Shown here in pieces: positions 8,527 to 17,334 of a stretch of DNA of 64,000 nucleotides. Source of the stretch: Arthrobacter ruber. GTDB lineage: Bacteria > Actinomycetota > Actinomycetes > Actinomycetales > Micrococcaceae. The position numbers and the translations under genes are program-made. The notes beneath the pieces are model-generated. The model saw nothing but the letters and a program-made list of their open reading frames with translations, had not been told where the DNA came from and ran no database searches. The number at the start of each line of letters is the position of its first letter. Position 1 is the first letter of the stretch. The stretch covers positions 62,001-126,000 of the forward strand of contig NZ_PPTH01000018.1 of NCBI RefSeq assembly GCF_002954225.1. Reading direction: 5' to 3'.

Positions 8527-9653
8527 GCCGCGCCATGCCCGACGAGGCGGCCGTCCGTGCTGCCCTCGGCACGGTGATCGATCCCGAGCTTCGCCGGCCC
8601 ATCGCCGAACTCGGGATGCTCGACGCCGTGTCCGTCGAGGGCCGGACGGTCCGCGTCCGCGTCCTGCTGACCATCTCCGGCTGTCCGCTGCGGGACACGA
8701 TCGTGCAGGACACCGAGGCCGCGCTGGCCGCGGTCGAGGGCGTGGACGCCGTCGAGGTGGAACTGGGCGTCATGGACCAGGCCCAGCGTGACGCCCTGAA
8801 GGAGCGGCTGAAGGGCGCCGGCGGGCGGCGCGGCATCCCCTTCAACGAGCCGTCGTCGCTCACGCGCGTGTACGCCGTGGCCAGCGGCAAGGGCGGTGTC
8901 GGCAAGTCCAGCGTGACCGTGAACCTCGCGACCGCCATGGCCGCGCAGGGGCTGCGGGTGGGCATCGTGGACGCGGACGTGCACGGCTTCTCCGTCCCCG
9001 CCCTGATGGGCATCACGCAGCAGCCCACGCGCGTCGACGAACTCATCCTCCCGCCCGTCGCCCACGGCGTGAAGGTCATCTCGATCGGCATGTTCGTGGA
9101 GGGCAACCAGCCCGTCTCCTGGCGCGGGCCCATGCTGCACCGCGCGCTCGAGCAGTTCCTCACCGACGTGTACTTCGGCGACCTGGACGCGCTCTTCCTC
9201 GACCTCCCGCCGGGCACCGGCGACATCGCCATCTCCGTGGCCCAGCTGCTGCCGTCGTCCGAACTGCTGGTGGTGACGACGCCGCAGAGCGCGGCCGCCG
9301 ACGTCGCCGAGCGGGCGGGCTCCATGGCGGCGCAGACCGGCCAGCGGGTGGCCGGGGTCATCGAGAACATGTCATGGCTGGAACTGCCCGACGGCGGGCG
9401 GCTCGAGCTGTTCGGCGCCGGCGGAGGGAGCACGGTGGCGGCACGGCTGTCGGCGACGCTCGATACCGGGATCCCGCTTCTGGGCAGCATCCCGCTGGAT
9501 GTGTCGCTCCGCGAGGGCGGCGACGCCGGCACACCCCTGGTGCTCTCGCGGATGGAATCGAGGGCACGCGAGGAGCTCACCGCGATCGCGTCCACCCTGG
9601 CACGCCGACCCCGCGGCCTGGAGGGGCTCAAGCTTCCCGTGAGCGTGCGCTGA
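8523..9653 (+). CDS. mrp: Mrp/ApbC-type P-loop ATPase, Fe-S cluster carrier
   Basis: 376 aa. Residues 1-85 form a MIP18/DUF59-like domain (VIDPELRRPIAELGM). Residues ~115-360 are a Mrp/NBP35 ATPase with the deviant Walker A GKGGVGKSS, the Walker A' aspartate in VGIVDADVHG, and the LPPGTGD switch. The C-terminal CxxC of many Mrp proteins is not evident, as in several bacterial homologues. Role: assembly or transfer of Fe-S clusters to apoproteins (family knowledge). It is the last gene of the overlapping MgtE-like/DUF1003/mrp set and corresponds to Rv1229c. Confidence 0.92.
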   Translation: MSRAMPDEAAVRAALGTVIDPELRRPIAELGMLDAVSVEGRTVRVRVLLTISGCPLRDTIVQDTEAALAAVEGVDAVEVELGVMDQAQRDALKERLKGAGGRRGIPFNEPSSLTRVYAVASGKGGVGKSSVTVNLATAMAAQGLRVGIVDADVHGFSVPALMGITQQPTRVDELILPPVAHGVKVISIGMFVEGNQPVSWRGPMLHRALEQFLTDVYFGDLDALFLDLPPGTGDIAISVAQLLPSSELLVVTTPQSAAADVAERAGSMAAQTGQRVAGVIENMSWLELPDGGRLELFGAGGGSTVAARLSATLDTGIPLLGSIPLDVSLREGGDAGTPLVLSRMESRAREELTAIASTLARRPRGLEGLKLPVSVR

Positions 9654-9757
9654 AGCGAGGCGACGGCTCCGCCCTGTCCGCGTGGGACAGTCCATGGCTG
9701 ACCGACCACCGGTCCGGCGAGCGGGACCACCGCCGTCGCCTGCCCCGCGGGGAGGGC

Positions 9758-10162
9758 CTAGGTGGCTTCGCGGTCGTAGGGCGCGGGTTGGCCGGCTGCG
9801 AGCCGGGGACCGACCGGCACGGACACGGCAGGACGGGTGGCGCTGGACACCGCGGCGGTGACCGCGGGCTTCGGCGCCCCGGCGCTGACGGGCTTGAACA
9901 CGTCCTCGATGTCGTCGAGGAGTGCCTCCTTGATGATGCGGCGGGGATCGTACTGGCGCGGGTCGAGCTTGCGCCAGTCCACCTCGTCCAGTTCGGGGCC
10001 CACCTCTTCGCGGAGCTGTTCGCGGGCGCCGGTCGCCATACGCCGCAGACCCTTCACGAGCCGTGCCAGTTGGGCCGCGTACTCCGGAAGACGCTCCGGG
10101 CCGAGCACCACGACGGCGATGATCGCCAGGACCACGAGTTCGAGGCCGTTGATTCCCAACAC
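9758..10162 (-). CDS. tatB: twin-arginine translocase subunit TatB
   Basis: 134 aa. An N-terminal transmembrane helix (residues 7-21) is followed by the hinge LGPERLP and an amphipathic helix (YAAQLARLVKGLRRM), then an acidic region and a Pro/Ala-rich tail. This pattern fits TatB rather than TatA. It captures folded twin-arginine substrates with TatC at the membrane. The GTG start is six bases after a TAGTCT -10 box, so it probably has its own leaderless promoter and is not only read through from rseA. Position downstream of sigE-rseA is conserved (Rv1224), but the htrA protease gene usual in between in mycobacteria is absent. Confidence 0.88.
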   Translation of the reverse strand: MLGINGLELVVLAIIAVVVLGPERLPEYAAQLARLVKGLRRMATGAREQLREEVGPELDEVDWRKLDPRQYDPRRIIKEALLDDIEDVFKPVSAGAPKPAVTAAVSSATRPAVSVPVGPRLAAGQPAPYDREAT

Positions 10163-10168
10163 GTGAAA

Positions 10169-10174
10169 AGACTA
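10169..10174 (-). promoter_or_regulatory. -10 box, leaderless promoter of tatB
   Basis: TAGTCT on the minus strand, six bases before the GTG start at 10162. Confidence 0.5.
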
Positions 10175-10272
10175 CCTTCCCGGCATGCGCCGATCACATT
10201 CGACAAGCGCCCCCCGGAGACCGGCAGCACAACGGCCACCGGGGCTTAACGCCCCAGCCACCGGACGGTCAT

Positions 10273-11265
10273 CTAGCCGCCGGCCAGGGGATGCGTGATC
10301 CTCGAGAGGCCCCGGAGGATCCGCTCCATCATCGGGTCGTCCTGTACCTGCGGCGTCAGCGCGAGCTGCGCGTGCTCGGTGGTGACCAGTTGGCTGAGGG
10401 TACGCGGCATCGCGGCGGCCGGCAGGTCCGACACGACGGTGTAGGTGACCGTCGGGTTGTCGAGGACAACCTGCCACGGCTCCCCCGAGCGCACCCACAG
10501 GTCCTGGTCGGCGCCTCCGATGTGCTCGAAGCCGTCCGAGGTCACGATGTTGCCGGTGACGGCGTTCACGGGCGGCGTGCCGGCCTGTCGGACGCCGCCG
10601 ACCTTGCGTTGCTCGTACACGGTGACCGTGGCGCCGTCGTTCTCGAGGACGAGTTCCAGGGTGGGCCGCCCGCCCACGGTGATGCCCTCGGCGCTGCTCA
10701 GTGTGAAGCCGAGGGACTCGAGCTCGGGGCAGTACCAGCCTCCGGCGCGCAGCGTCTCGAGCTGGCCGGCGTCCAGGTAGGTGGGCGTCCGCGGTGCCAC
10801 CGACTCCCAGCCGGAGCGCAGCGCCGCTGTCCCGGAACCGCTCCCGACTGCTTCCGGGGGGACCTCCGCCCCGACCACGTACGCCCCGGCGAGGACGGTG
10901 GTCGCGGCGACCGCCGAGCCGCCCGCCACGAGGAGCGTGCGGTGCCGACGCCGTGGGGAGGTCCGCTCGTGATGCGCGCGGACGAAGGCTGAGCTGGACC
11001 CCGAGCGCACGTCATGCCCGTGCGGGGAGGACGCGCCGGAGGACTTCAGGGAGGACTCGAAGCCCGGTGAGAGAAGGCGGCGCTGCAGTGCCGGATCGGG
11101 CGACGGGTTGGAGAGGCCCAGCAGGGCGCTCTTGAGGCCGCGGAGGCGGGTGACGGTCTCCGCGCATGCCGAGCAGCGGGAGACGTGCCGCTCCACGGCG
11201 ATGCGGCGTCGGTCGGACAGCTCGCCGTCCACGAGGTCCTGCAGCGAGCGACGGGGGTGAAGCAT
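10273..11265 (-). CDS. rseA: zinc-binding anti-sigma factor (RseA-like) with extracytoplasmic domain
   Basis: 330 aa. The zinc anti-sigma domain shows H27-x3-C31-x2-C34 (HVSRCSAC) within residues 1-45. A Ser/His/Arg-rich linker leads to a transmembrane helix (~109-132) and a ~190-residue outer domain. The outer domain ends with a segment on predicted losses/predictor-like text (LVLENDGATVTVYEQRKVGG). ATG at 11265 lies 5 nt after the sigE stop; the longer reading frame running upstream is simply open sequence across sigE. Expected to sequester SigE at the membrane until envelope stress. Mycobacterial RseA is a short soluble protein, whereas this one is membrane-spanning, so the stress input may differ. 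Confidence 0.85.
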   Translation of the reverse strand: MLHPRRSLQDLVDGELSDRRRIAVERHVSRCSACAETVTRLRGLKSALLGLSNPSPDPALQRRLLSPGFESSLKSSGASSPHGHDVRSGSSSAFVRAHHERTSPRRRHRTLLVAGGSAVAATTVLAGAYVVGAEVPPEAVGSGSGTAALRSGWESVAPRTPTYLDAGQLETLRAGGWYCPELESLGFTLSSAEGITVGGRPTLELVLENDGATVTVYEQRKVGGVRQAGTPPVNAVTGNIVTSDGFEHIGGADQDLWVRSGEPWQVVLDNPTVTYTVVSDLPAAAMPRTLSQLVTTEHAQLALTPQVQDDPMMERILRGLSRITHPLAGG

Positions 11266-11270
11266 CGTCC

Positions 11271-11918
11271 TCAGCCCAGGCCGGCGATCCGTGGGACGCC
11301 GAGGGCGGTCCCGCTCCCGCCGGAGGTCCGGGGGTCGCGGTGGGCGAGCTTCTCGCGCAGCATGGTGCGTCCGCGATGGATGCGCGAGCGCACGGTGCCG
11401 AGCTTCACGCCGAGCACGTGCGCCACCTCGTCGTAGGCGAGGCCCTCGAGGTCGCAGAGCACGACGGCGGCGCGGAAGTCCGGCGGCAGTTCCTCGAGGG
11501 CGGCCTGGACGTCTATGTCGAGGTTGTTGAACTCGAAGCTGCGCTCGGGGCCCGGGTGCTTGCTCGGCAGGCGGCTCTCCGCCTCTTCCGTGAGCCCGTC
11601 GAACCGGATACGGGTCTTGCGCCGCGCCTGGTCGAGGAACAGGTTCGTGGTGATGCGGTGCAGCCAGCCGTCGAGCGTGCCCGGCTTGAAGTTGGCGAGG
11701 GACCGGAACACGCGTACGAAGACCTCCTGGGTGAGGTCCTCGGCGTCGAATCTGTTGCCCGTCAGCCGGTAGGCGAGGCGGTAGACCTTGGGCGAGTAGG
11801 TGGTGACGACCTCCTCCCAGGACGGCGCGACCCATGGGTTGCCGTGCTCGTCGAGGATCGGCGCGTCCGCCCCGGACACGACCTCGGCGGACTGTGCCGC
11901 CTTCACGCTGGACATCAT
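11271..11918 (-). CDS. sigE: ECF RNA polymerase sigma factor, SigE group
   Basis: 215 aa. Region sigma2 ([26 protein letters not shown]) and sigma4 ([28 protein letters not shown], then [11 protein letters not shown]) are clear. The frame is open upstream to 12065, but the ATG pair at 11918/11915 is preceded by AGAAGGGG on the minus strand, which fixes the start. It is co-directional and nearly contiguous with the anti-sigma gene and divergent from an O-methyltransferase, reproducing Rv1220c-sigE-rseA. The role in the surface/envelope stress response is inferred from this synteny. Confidence 0.92.
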   Translation of the reverse strand: MMSSVKAAQSAEVVSGADAPILDEHGNPWVAPSWEEVVTTYSPKVYRLAYRLTGNRFDAEDLTQEVFVRVFRSLANFKPGTLDGWLHRITTNLFLDQARRKTRIRFDGLTEEAESRLPSKHPGPERSFEFNNLDIDVQAALEELPPDFRAAVVLCDLEGLAYDEVAHVLGVKLGTVRSRIHRGRTMLREKLAHRDPRTSGGSGTALGVPRIAGLG

Positions 11919-12223
11919 GTACCCCTTCTCGCCGAGACTCCCGATCGGGCACCGCTTCCGGCCGCGGGGGCCGTGAACGATGTACCGGGGATTCGGGACC
12001 GCACTCGCGCCGGATGTCCCGAGATGGAAGTCTTTCCCACGAAGCTGGGAACTGGCTGGCAGCACCGGGCGTGTTGTGCCGGCCGCAGGTACGTGCGTGG
12101 GCTACCCTGCCGCCGCTCCTCCGCGTCCCACGTGGGATGGGACACGTGCGGCACAGTAGTGTTGGGGCGGGGCTTCAGCCTCCCGACCCGTACCATCTCC
12201 CACGAACCACAGAACGGACGTCC
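11919..12223. promoter_or_regulatory. divergent sigE / O-methyltransferase intergenic region
   Basis: No gene is seen. On the plus strand GGAAC (12048-12052) and CGTGTT (12070-12075), 17 bases apart, loosely resemble a SigE-type promoter. A perfect 12-bp palindrome TCCCACGTGGGA lies at 12126-12137 and is a candidate operator. Confidence 0.35.
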
Positions 12224-12862
12224 ATGGCCGCCGACAAACACAGCAGCTGGTCCTACACGGAAGGGCTCCCCGATGAGGACGACGTCCTGCTCAGGGCGCG
12301 CGACCGCTCCCATGAACTGGGCGTAGCCCCCGTGACACCGGCGGTCGGAGCGGCCCTCACCGTGCTCGCGGCGGCCTCGAAGGCCACGACCGCCGTCGAG
12401 GTGGGTGCGGGAGCGGGGGTCTCGGGCGTGTGCCTGCTGAGGGGCCTGGGCCGGAACGCCGTGCTCACGACCATCGATTCGGACGTCGACCACCTGCGGG
12501 CGGCCCGGGAGGCGTATGCGGAGGCCGGCATCCCGTCGAACCGCACGCGAACCATCTCCGGACGGGCGGCCGACGTGCTGCCGAGACTCACCGACAGGGC
12601 CTACGACCTCGTCTTCATCGACGCGGACAAGCCCGGGCTCCCCGTCTACGTGGAGCAGGCGACGCGGCTGCTCAAGGACGGCGGCATCATGGTGATCAAC
12701 GACGCCCTGGACCAGGACCGCGTCGCGGAACCGGCCGTGCGCGAGCAGTCGACCAACACGATGCGTCAGGTGGGCAGGATCATCCGGGAGAACGAGGCAC
12801 TCGTGTCCGCTCTCCTGCCGACCGGCACCGGACTCCTCCTGGCGGTCAAGCAGCGGGCCTGA
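12224..12862 (+). CDS. class I SAM-dependent O-methyltransferase
   Basis: 212 aa, of the catechol/caffeoyl-CoA O-methyltransferase-like family. The SAM motif VEVGAGAGVSGVCLLRGL is near residue 47, the acidic motif I-post TTIDSD near 78, and YDLVFIDADK near 125, with Asp metal ligands in FIDAD and NDALD as in divalent-metal-dependent members. The start is ATG 12224 after a GGAC element; a long open frame extends upstream but shows no homology. Divergent from sigE as Rv1220c is. Substrate unknown. Confidence 0.88.
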   Translation: MAADKHSSWSYTEGLPDEDDVLLRARDRSHELGVAPVTPAVGAALTVLAAASKATTAVEVGAGAGVSGVCLLRGLGRNAVLTTIDSDVDHLRAAREAYAEAGIPSNRTRTISGRAADVLPRLTDRAYDLVFIDADKPGLPVYVEQATRLLKDGGIMVINDALDQDRVAEPAVREQSTNTMRQVGRIIRENEALVSALLPTGTGLLLAVKQRA

Positions 12863-12892
12863 CCGGGCCCCGCCCTTCGAGCGGGGCCCGGT
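12862..12892. terminator. hairpin terminator between convergent genes
   Basis: A 12-bp perfect GC stem (ACCGGGCCCCGC) with a 7-nt loop lies between the O-methyltransferase and DUF3117 genes. Confidence 0.65.
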
Positions 12893-12905
12893 GCTCTCGC
12901 GTCGG

Positions 12906-13073
12906 CTAGTTCGTGACGGTGAGCAGGCAGTCCTTGAGCTTGCCCGCCTCTTCGGCGTTGAGTTCGACGACGAGACGTCCGCCGCCGTCGATCGGCACCC
13001 GCATGATGAGGCTGCGCCCCTCCTTGGTGACTTCCATCGGTCCATCGCCGGTACGCGGTTTCATGGCAGCCAT
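12906..13073 (-). CDS. DUF3117 domain-containing small protein
   Basis: 55-aa protein beginning MAAMKPRTGDGPMEVTKEGR, the strongly conserved start of the actinobacterial DUF3117 family (Rv1211-type). The middle IMRVPIDGGGRLVVEL matches the family. ATG at 13073 is preceded on the minus strand by an AGGGAC element. Function unknown. It sits, as in mycobacteria, between tag and the sigE block. It is too short for many gene callers. Confidence 0.92.
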   Translation of the reverse strand: MAAMKPRTGDGPMEVTKEGRSLIMRVPIDGGGRLVVELNAEEAGKLKDCLLTVTN

Positions 13074-13200
13074 GGGGGTGTCCCTTTCAACAGGGCGCCA
13101 CCGCGATCAGCGGTAGCGCGACAGTAAACAGTGCCCCGACCCGGCGCCCTGCGGAGGGTCCGGCGGTGCACGTCATCACTGTCATTATTCAGCACAAGGC

Positions 13201-13224
13201 CTGCACCTGCTAATTCAGGTGCGG
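13201..13224. terminator. short hairpin downstream of glycosyltransferase gene
   Basis: CACCTG...CAGGTG inverted repeat extended to ~9 bp with a 6-nt AT-rich loop, just past the stop at 13237 on the minus strand. It could be a weak terminator, or an operator for the DUF3117 gene. Confidence 0.35.
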
Positions 13225-13236
13225 CGTGGGTCACAG

Positions 13237-14454
13237 TCAGGGTGGATAATCCCCGTCCGGTCCGGACTGCGTCCAGCCCCACAGCCAGTCCACCCAGAGG
13301 AACTGGAGTGCGACCGACACCGGCAGCACCACCCACAGGAGCCGCCCCCTCCGGGCGGTCACCACGGCGAGCGCCAGCGGGAAGAGCGGCGTCAGGATGC
13401 GCCACGTGCTCGACTGCGGGTCCCAGAAGGCCGCCAGGTACAGGATGTACCCGGCGCACCAGGCTCCCAGGACGAGCCCCGTCGAGCGCACGGCCGGCGT
13501 GAGGAAGAGCGCGGTGACACCGATCAGCAGACCCGCCACCAGCAGCGCCGCCGCACCGGGTCCCAGCAGCGCGGCAGGTGCCTCGAACCAGGGACGAAAG
13601 GGGGCGAGCGGCTCCCCGCGCCAGGCCGTCTCCGTCGCGACGTACGCGTCGCGGCGCCCCGTCACCAGCCAGGCCAGGGCCGGCCAGGCGAGCGCCGCGC
13701 ACGAGCTCACCACGCCGAGCAGGAACAGGGGCAGCACCTGGCGGGCCGCGTGCTGGCGGCCGGACGGATCGGTGCCCGAGCGGCGCGCCGTCCAGAGGGC
13801 ATGGAGGAAGAGGATGCCGACCATCAGCGCGAACGGCACCCCTGCAGGGCGCGTGAGGCACATGACGACGACGACGGGCATCGCCCTGTAGTACCGCTGC
13901 GTCGCCACGAGGTGGAGCGAGGAAGCGAGGAGCAGCAGGTGAAGGGACTCCGCGTACGGCACCTGCAGGATCGCCGCGACGGGGGCGAAGGACACCACGG
14001 CGACGCCGGCCAGGGCGGTCCGGTGGTCGGCCCGCAGACGGAAGAGGCGGTAGACGACCAGGGAGGCGCCGGCGGCGGCGGCGAGGGCGACGACGGGCGC
14101 GAGGATCCCCCAGCCGAGGCCCGTGACCAGATCGAGGAGCCGCACGAGTCCCGGGAAGACGGGATAGAACGCCCACTGGTTGTGACCGACCACCCCCTGC
14201 TCGTCCCTGGGCAGCTCGGACGGGTAGCCCTCGGTGAAGATCCTCTCGTACCAGCCGCTGTCCCAGTAGTTGATGAACGTGCCGTACCCGGGGGCCGCTC
14301 CCGACCACGGACTGGCCTCCTGGCGTGCTGCGGCGAGCAGGAGGATGGCGGTGGACACGATGCGCCCGGCGAGGAAGACGGCCAGCACCTGCAGAGACCA
14401 GTGCGGCACGGACACCGTGGGCCGGCGGGTCGGGGTCGTGCCCGTACGGCTCAT
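13237..14454 (-). CDS. GT-C family membrane mannosyltransferase (PIG-V-like)
   Basis: 405 aa with about ten hydrophobic helices. After the first helix comes NYWDSGWYERIFTEGYPSE, the DxxWY/E luminal-loop motif of PIG-V-type GT-C glycosyltransferases that use polyprenyl-phosphate sugars outside the membrane. QWAFYPVFPGLVR is also typical. ATG at 14454 is chosen because it forms an ATGA overlap with the tag stop. It is the third gene of a coupled set (DivIVA-like, tag, this gene). Donor and acceptor are unknown; cell-wall or glycolipid mannosylation is an inference from family. Confidence 0.8.
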   Translation of the reverse strand: MSRTGTTPTRRPTVSVPHWSLQVLAVFLAGRIVSTAILLLAAARQEASPWSGAAPGYGTFINYWDSGWYERIFTEGYPSELPRDEQGVVGHNQWAFYPVFPGLVRLLDLVTGLGWGILAPVVALAAAAGASLVVYRLFRLRADHRTALAGVAVVSFAPVAAILQVPYAESLHLLLLASSLHLVATQRYYRAMPVVVVMCLTRPAGVPFALMVGILFLHALWTARRSGTDPSGRQHAARQVLPLFLLGVVSSCAALAWPALAWLVTGRRDAYVATETAWRGEPLAPFRPWFEAPAALLGPGAAALLVAGLLIGVTALFLTPAVRSTGLVLGAWCAGYILYLAAFWDPQSSTWRILTPLFPLALAVVTARRGRLLWVVLPVSVALQFLWVDWLWGWTQSGPDGDYPP

Positions 14455-15053
14455 GGAACGGGCACGCCGGCACCGGGGATCACGGACCGCACCCAGCACT
14501 TCCGCAGGTGGTCGTTGACGTACCCGGTGGCCTGCATCATGGCGTAGGCGGTCGTGGGCCCCACGAAGCGGAACCCGAGATGCTTCAGCTCGCGTGCCAG
14601 CGCCGTGCTCTCGGACGTGATCGCCGGGACGTCCGCCGGCACCGTGGGCGCCGGGCCGGGGACGGGGCGGTGACTCTCGAGGACCGAGGCGAGGGTGGTC
14701 CCGTCCGGGAGCGCGAGCAGCGCCCGGGCATTGACGATCGTGGCGTCGATCTTCTGCCGGTTCCGGACGATCCCCGCGTCGGCGAGGAGCCGGTCGACGT
14801 CACCGGCACCGAAGCCCGCGACCACCGCGGGATCGAACTCCGCGAACGCCCGACGGAAGGCCTCGCGCTTCCGCAGGATCGTGATCCAGCTCAGTCCCGA
14901 CTGGAAGGCCTCGAGGCTCAACCGTTCGAACAGGGCGGCCTCCCCCCGGACCGGACGCCCCCATTCCTCGTCGTGGTAGCGCTCGTAGTCCGGGCTCGAG
15001 ACCGCCCAGCCGCACCGCGGCCTGCCGTCGGAGCCGGGAACGGCTCCGCTCAC
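14451..15053 (-). CDS. tag: DNA-3-methyladenine glycosylase I
   Basis: 200 aa. Removes 3-methyladenine from alkylated DNA in base-excision repair. Hallmarks: CGWAVSSPDYERYHDEEWG near the N-terminus, LSLEAFQSGLSWITIL, AEFDPAVVAGF, KHLGFRFVGPTTAYAMMQA, and conserved Cys/His residues (HLRKC) of the zinc clasp. The GTG start at 15053 overlaps the DivIVA-like gene by 4 nt (GTGA). The downstream GT-C gene overlaps by ATGA, so three genes are translationally coupled. Order matches Rv1209-Rv1210. Confidence 0.93.
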   Translation of the reverse strand: MSGAVPGSDGRPRCGWAVSSPDYERYHDEEWGRPVRGEAALFERLSLEAFQSGLSWITILRKREAFRRAFAEFDPAVVAGFGAGDVDRLLADAGIVRNRQKIDATIVNARALLALPDGTTLASVLESHRPVPGPAPTVPADVPAITSESTALARELKHLGFRFVGPTTAYAMMQATGYVNDHLRKCWVRSVIPGAGVPVP

Positions 15054-15454
15054 CGTCCGGCGTCCCGTCCGGCGAGCCGGGCACGCAGCTCCGAGATCAC
15101 GGCGTCGCGTTCCTCGAGCGCTGCGGCCAGCCGGTCGAGGACCTCGTCCACCTGGTCCATGCGGTAACCACGGAGTCCGAGGCCGAAGCGGAGGGCGTCG
15201 ACGTCCCGCGCGGACGGCGCGTCCGGCAGCAGGACCGGCGGCAGCGAGGCGACCGGTTCCACGAGGCCGAGACCGTTCCACCGTGGCGCGGTGTCCCCGG
15301 CGTCGTCGTCCGTCGAGCCGGCTCCGGAGCGCCCGGAGTCGGGCTGCACGGCGGCGGACAGCCGCTGCGAGGGCACGGGAAGCGGCCGCCCCGAGGCGAG
15401 GACCGCGGTCCCTCCCACCAGCAGGATGGCGAGGATCACCAGGAGAATAGTCAC
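15050..15454 (-). CDS. DivIVA-domain small membrane protein
   Basis: 134 aa. One N-terminal transmembrane helix (residues 2-20), a low-complexity linker, then RFGLGLRGYRMDQVDEVLD, the DivIVA N-terminal membrane-curvature motif, and a coiled-coil end. Probably a polar or septal membrane-associated protein. The GTG start is followed directly by the hydrophobic helix. It heads the coupled tag/GT-C set and matches Rv1209 in position. Confidence 0.8.
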   Translation of the reverse strand: MTILLVILAILLVGGTAVLASGRPLPVPSQRLSAAVQPDSGRSGAGSTDDDAGDTAPRWNGLGLVEPVASLPPVLLPDAPSARDVDALRFGLGLRGYRMDQVDEVLDRLAAALEERDAVISELRARLAGRDAGR

Positions 15455-15494
15455 ACGGCAATGGTGCCAGAGTCGTCAGCGGGGACGGGGCTGC

Positions 15495-16385
15495 TCAGAC
15501 GCCGTGCTCGTGGCCGGCCGACGCCGCGACGATCGTCACGGCCTCCTCCGCGGTCTCGACGAGCTGCAGCAGCGAGAGGTCCTTCTCGGAGATGGTTCCC
15601 TCGGCCAGCAGCGTGCCCTCGATCCAGTCGAGGAGCGGCTGCCAGTAGGCGACGCCGACGAGCACGATCGGGAACGAGGTGACCTTGCGGGTCTGCACGA
15701 GGGTCATGGCCTCGAACAGTTCGTCGAGCGTGCCGAAGCCTCCGGGCAGTACGACGAACCCGCTCGCGTACTTGACGAACATGGTCTTGCGGGCGAAGAA
15801 GTACCGGAAGTTGATCCCGAGGTCCACCCACTCGTTCATGCCCTGCTCGAACGGCAGCTCGATCCCCAGCCCCACGGAGGTCCCACCCGCCTCACAGGCG
15901 CCCTTGTTCGCGGCCTCCATGGCACCGGGGCCTCCCCCGGTGATGACGGCGTAGCCCGCCTCCACCAGCCGGCGGCCCACCTCCTCGCCGATGGCGTAGA
16001 AGGCGGAGTCGCGCGCGGTCCGCGCCGACCCGAAGACGCTGATGGCAGGCCCGAGGTCGGCCAGCGTCCCGAAACCCTCCACGAACTCGCTCTGGATCCG
16101 CAGCACCCGCCACGGGTCGGTGCGCGTGAAGCCGCCGTTGTCGTCGGCGTCGAGGAGCATGTTGTCCGCTTGCGGCACCGTGGCCTGGCCCCGCCTCAGC
16201 TCCACCGATCCCTTGCGCCTGGTCGCCCTGCCTGCGGCGGCTGCCTCGAACGGCTGGACCGACGTCCCGTTGGACGCCCCGCTCGATGCACCCGGACCGG
16301 ACAGGGCGGATCGCGCCTGCCCGTCGTCGTGCGGTGCGGGGAGCCGGGCGTCGTCATCGGCGGACGGGTGCTGGGAAGGAGACAT
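15495..16385 (-). CDS. LOG family protein (TIGR00730 Rossmann fold)
   Basis: 296 aa. Lonely-guy family cytokinin-riboside 5'-monophosphate phosphoribohydrolase. The Rossmann N-terminus ISVFGSART is followed by GGGPGAMEAANKGA and the signature PGGFGTLDELFEAMT (PGGxGTxxE) with the catalytic Arg/Glu. The first ~85 residues are a disordered extension before the fold. In actinobacteria it may hydrolyse nucleoside monophosphates. TAGCCT sits six bases before the ATG, suggesting a leaderless mRNA. Matches Rv1205 in order. Confidence 0.9.
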   Translation of the reverse strand: MSPSQHPSADDDARLPAPHDDGQARSALSGPGASSGASNGTSVQPFEAAAAGRATRRKGSVELRRGQATVPQADNMLLDADDNGGFTRTDPWRVLRIQSEFVEGFGTLADLGPAISVFGSARTARDSAFYAIGEEVGRRLVEAGYAVITGGGPGAMEAANKGACEAGGTSVGLGIELPFEQGMNEWVDLGINFRYFFARKTMFVKYASGFVVLPGGFGTLDELFEAMTLVQTRKVTSFPIVLVGVAYWQPLLDWIEGTLLAEGTISEKDLSLLQLVETAEEAVTIVAASAGHEHGV

Positions 16386-16391
16386 TTTCCT

Positions 16392-16397
16392 AGGCTA
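16392..16397 (-). promoter_or_regulatory. -10 box, leaderless promoter of LOG gene
   Basis: TAGCCT on the minus strand, six bases before the ATG at 16385. Confidence 0.5.
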
Positions 16398-16467
16398 ACC
16401 AACGCCCCGCGCTCCCGGGGCTTTGGTTGCTCTTGAATCACGATCGCGCCCAATCCGACGCTGTGTA

Positions 16468-16495
16468 TTGCCGGCGAGGAATAGTTCGCTAGATT
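16468..16495 (+). promoter_or_regulatory. gluA promoter (-35 TTGCCG, -10 TAGATT)
   Basis: TTGCCG at 16468-16473 and TAGATT at 16490-16495 are separated by 16 bases. The gluA ATG begins six bases further on, with no Shine-Dalgarno, so transcription probably starts at the ATG. Confidence 0.6.
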
Positions 16496-16501
16496 TCTCC
16501 C

Positions 16502-17278
16502 ATGACAAGTGAACCGCTGCCGGCTACGCCCGCGTCCTCGGGAGGACCCCTCGTCTCCCTCAAGAACGTGAACAAGCACTTCGGGGACCTGCACGTGCTC
16601 CGGGACATCAATCTCGAGGTGGCCCGCGGTGAGGTCCTGGTGGTCATCGGACCGTCGGGGTCCGGGAAGTCGACGCTCTGCCGCGCGATCAACCGCCTCG
16701 AGACCATCGACGACGGCGAGATCGCCATCGACGGCAAGGTGCTGCCCGCCGAAGGCAAGGCCCTCGCGAAACTCCGCGCCGACGTGGGGATGGTCTTCCA
16801 GTCCTTCAATCTCTTCGCCCACAAGTCGATCCTCGAGAACGTGACCCTGGGTCCCGTGAAGGTCAAGGGCATGAAGGCCGGCGAGGCCAAGGAGCTGGCG
16901 ATGTCGCTCCTCAAGCGGGTCGGCGTGGACAACCAGGCGCAGAAACTCCCGGCCCAGCTCTCCGGCGGCCAGCAGCAGCGCGTGGCGATCGCCCGGGCCC
17001 TCGCCATGAAGCCGAAGGTCATGCTCTTCGACGAGCCCACGTCCGCACTGGACCCGGAGATGATCAACGAGGTGCTCGACGCGATGGTGTCCCTCGCGAA
17101 GGACGGCATGACCATGATCGTGGTGACCCACGAGATGGGCTTCGCCCGCCGCGCCGCCGACCGTGTGATCTTCATGGCCGACGGACAGATCGTGGAACAG
17201 GCCACGCCCGAGGAGTTCTTCACCAATCCGCAGAGCGAGCGCGCCAGGGACTTCCTCGGCAAGATCCTCTCGCACTGA
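16502..17278 (+). CDS. gluA: glutamate/polar amino acid ABC transporter ATP-binding protein
   Basis: 258 aa nucleotide-binding subunit. Walker [11 protein letters not shown]-loop [13 protein letters not shown], signature LSGGQQQR, Walker [14 protein letters not shown]-loop VTHEMGF are all intact. It belongs to the GlnQ/GluA group of polar amino acid importers. First gene of gluABCD, by analogy with the Corynebacterium glutamicum glutamate uptake operon. Confidence 0.93.
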   Translation: MTSEPLPATPASSGGPLVSLKNVNKHFGDLHVLRDINLEVARGEVLVVIGPSGSGKSTLCRAINRLETIDDGEIAIDGKVLPAEGKALAKLRADVGMVFQSFNLFAHKSILENVTLGPVKVKGMKAGEAKELAMSLLKRVGVDNQAQKLPAQLSGGQQQRVAIARALAMKPKVMLFDEPTSALDPEMINEVLDAMVSLAKDGMTMIVVTHEMGFARRAADRVIFMADGQIVEQATPEEFFTNPQSERARDFLGKILSH

Positions 17279-17334
17279 CCCCTCACATCACCCGCATCCA
17301 CCAGGCCCTCGAGGCCGGAACGCAAGGAGAACCA

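Noticed and set aside
12048..12075. GGAAC-N17-CGTGTT as a SigE autoregulated promoter
   Set aside because: It points towards the O-methyltransferase, not sigE, and the -10 is imperfect; kept only as a note in the intergenic entry.
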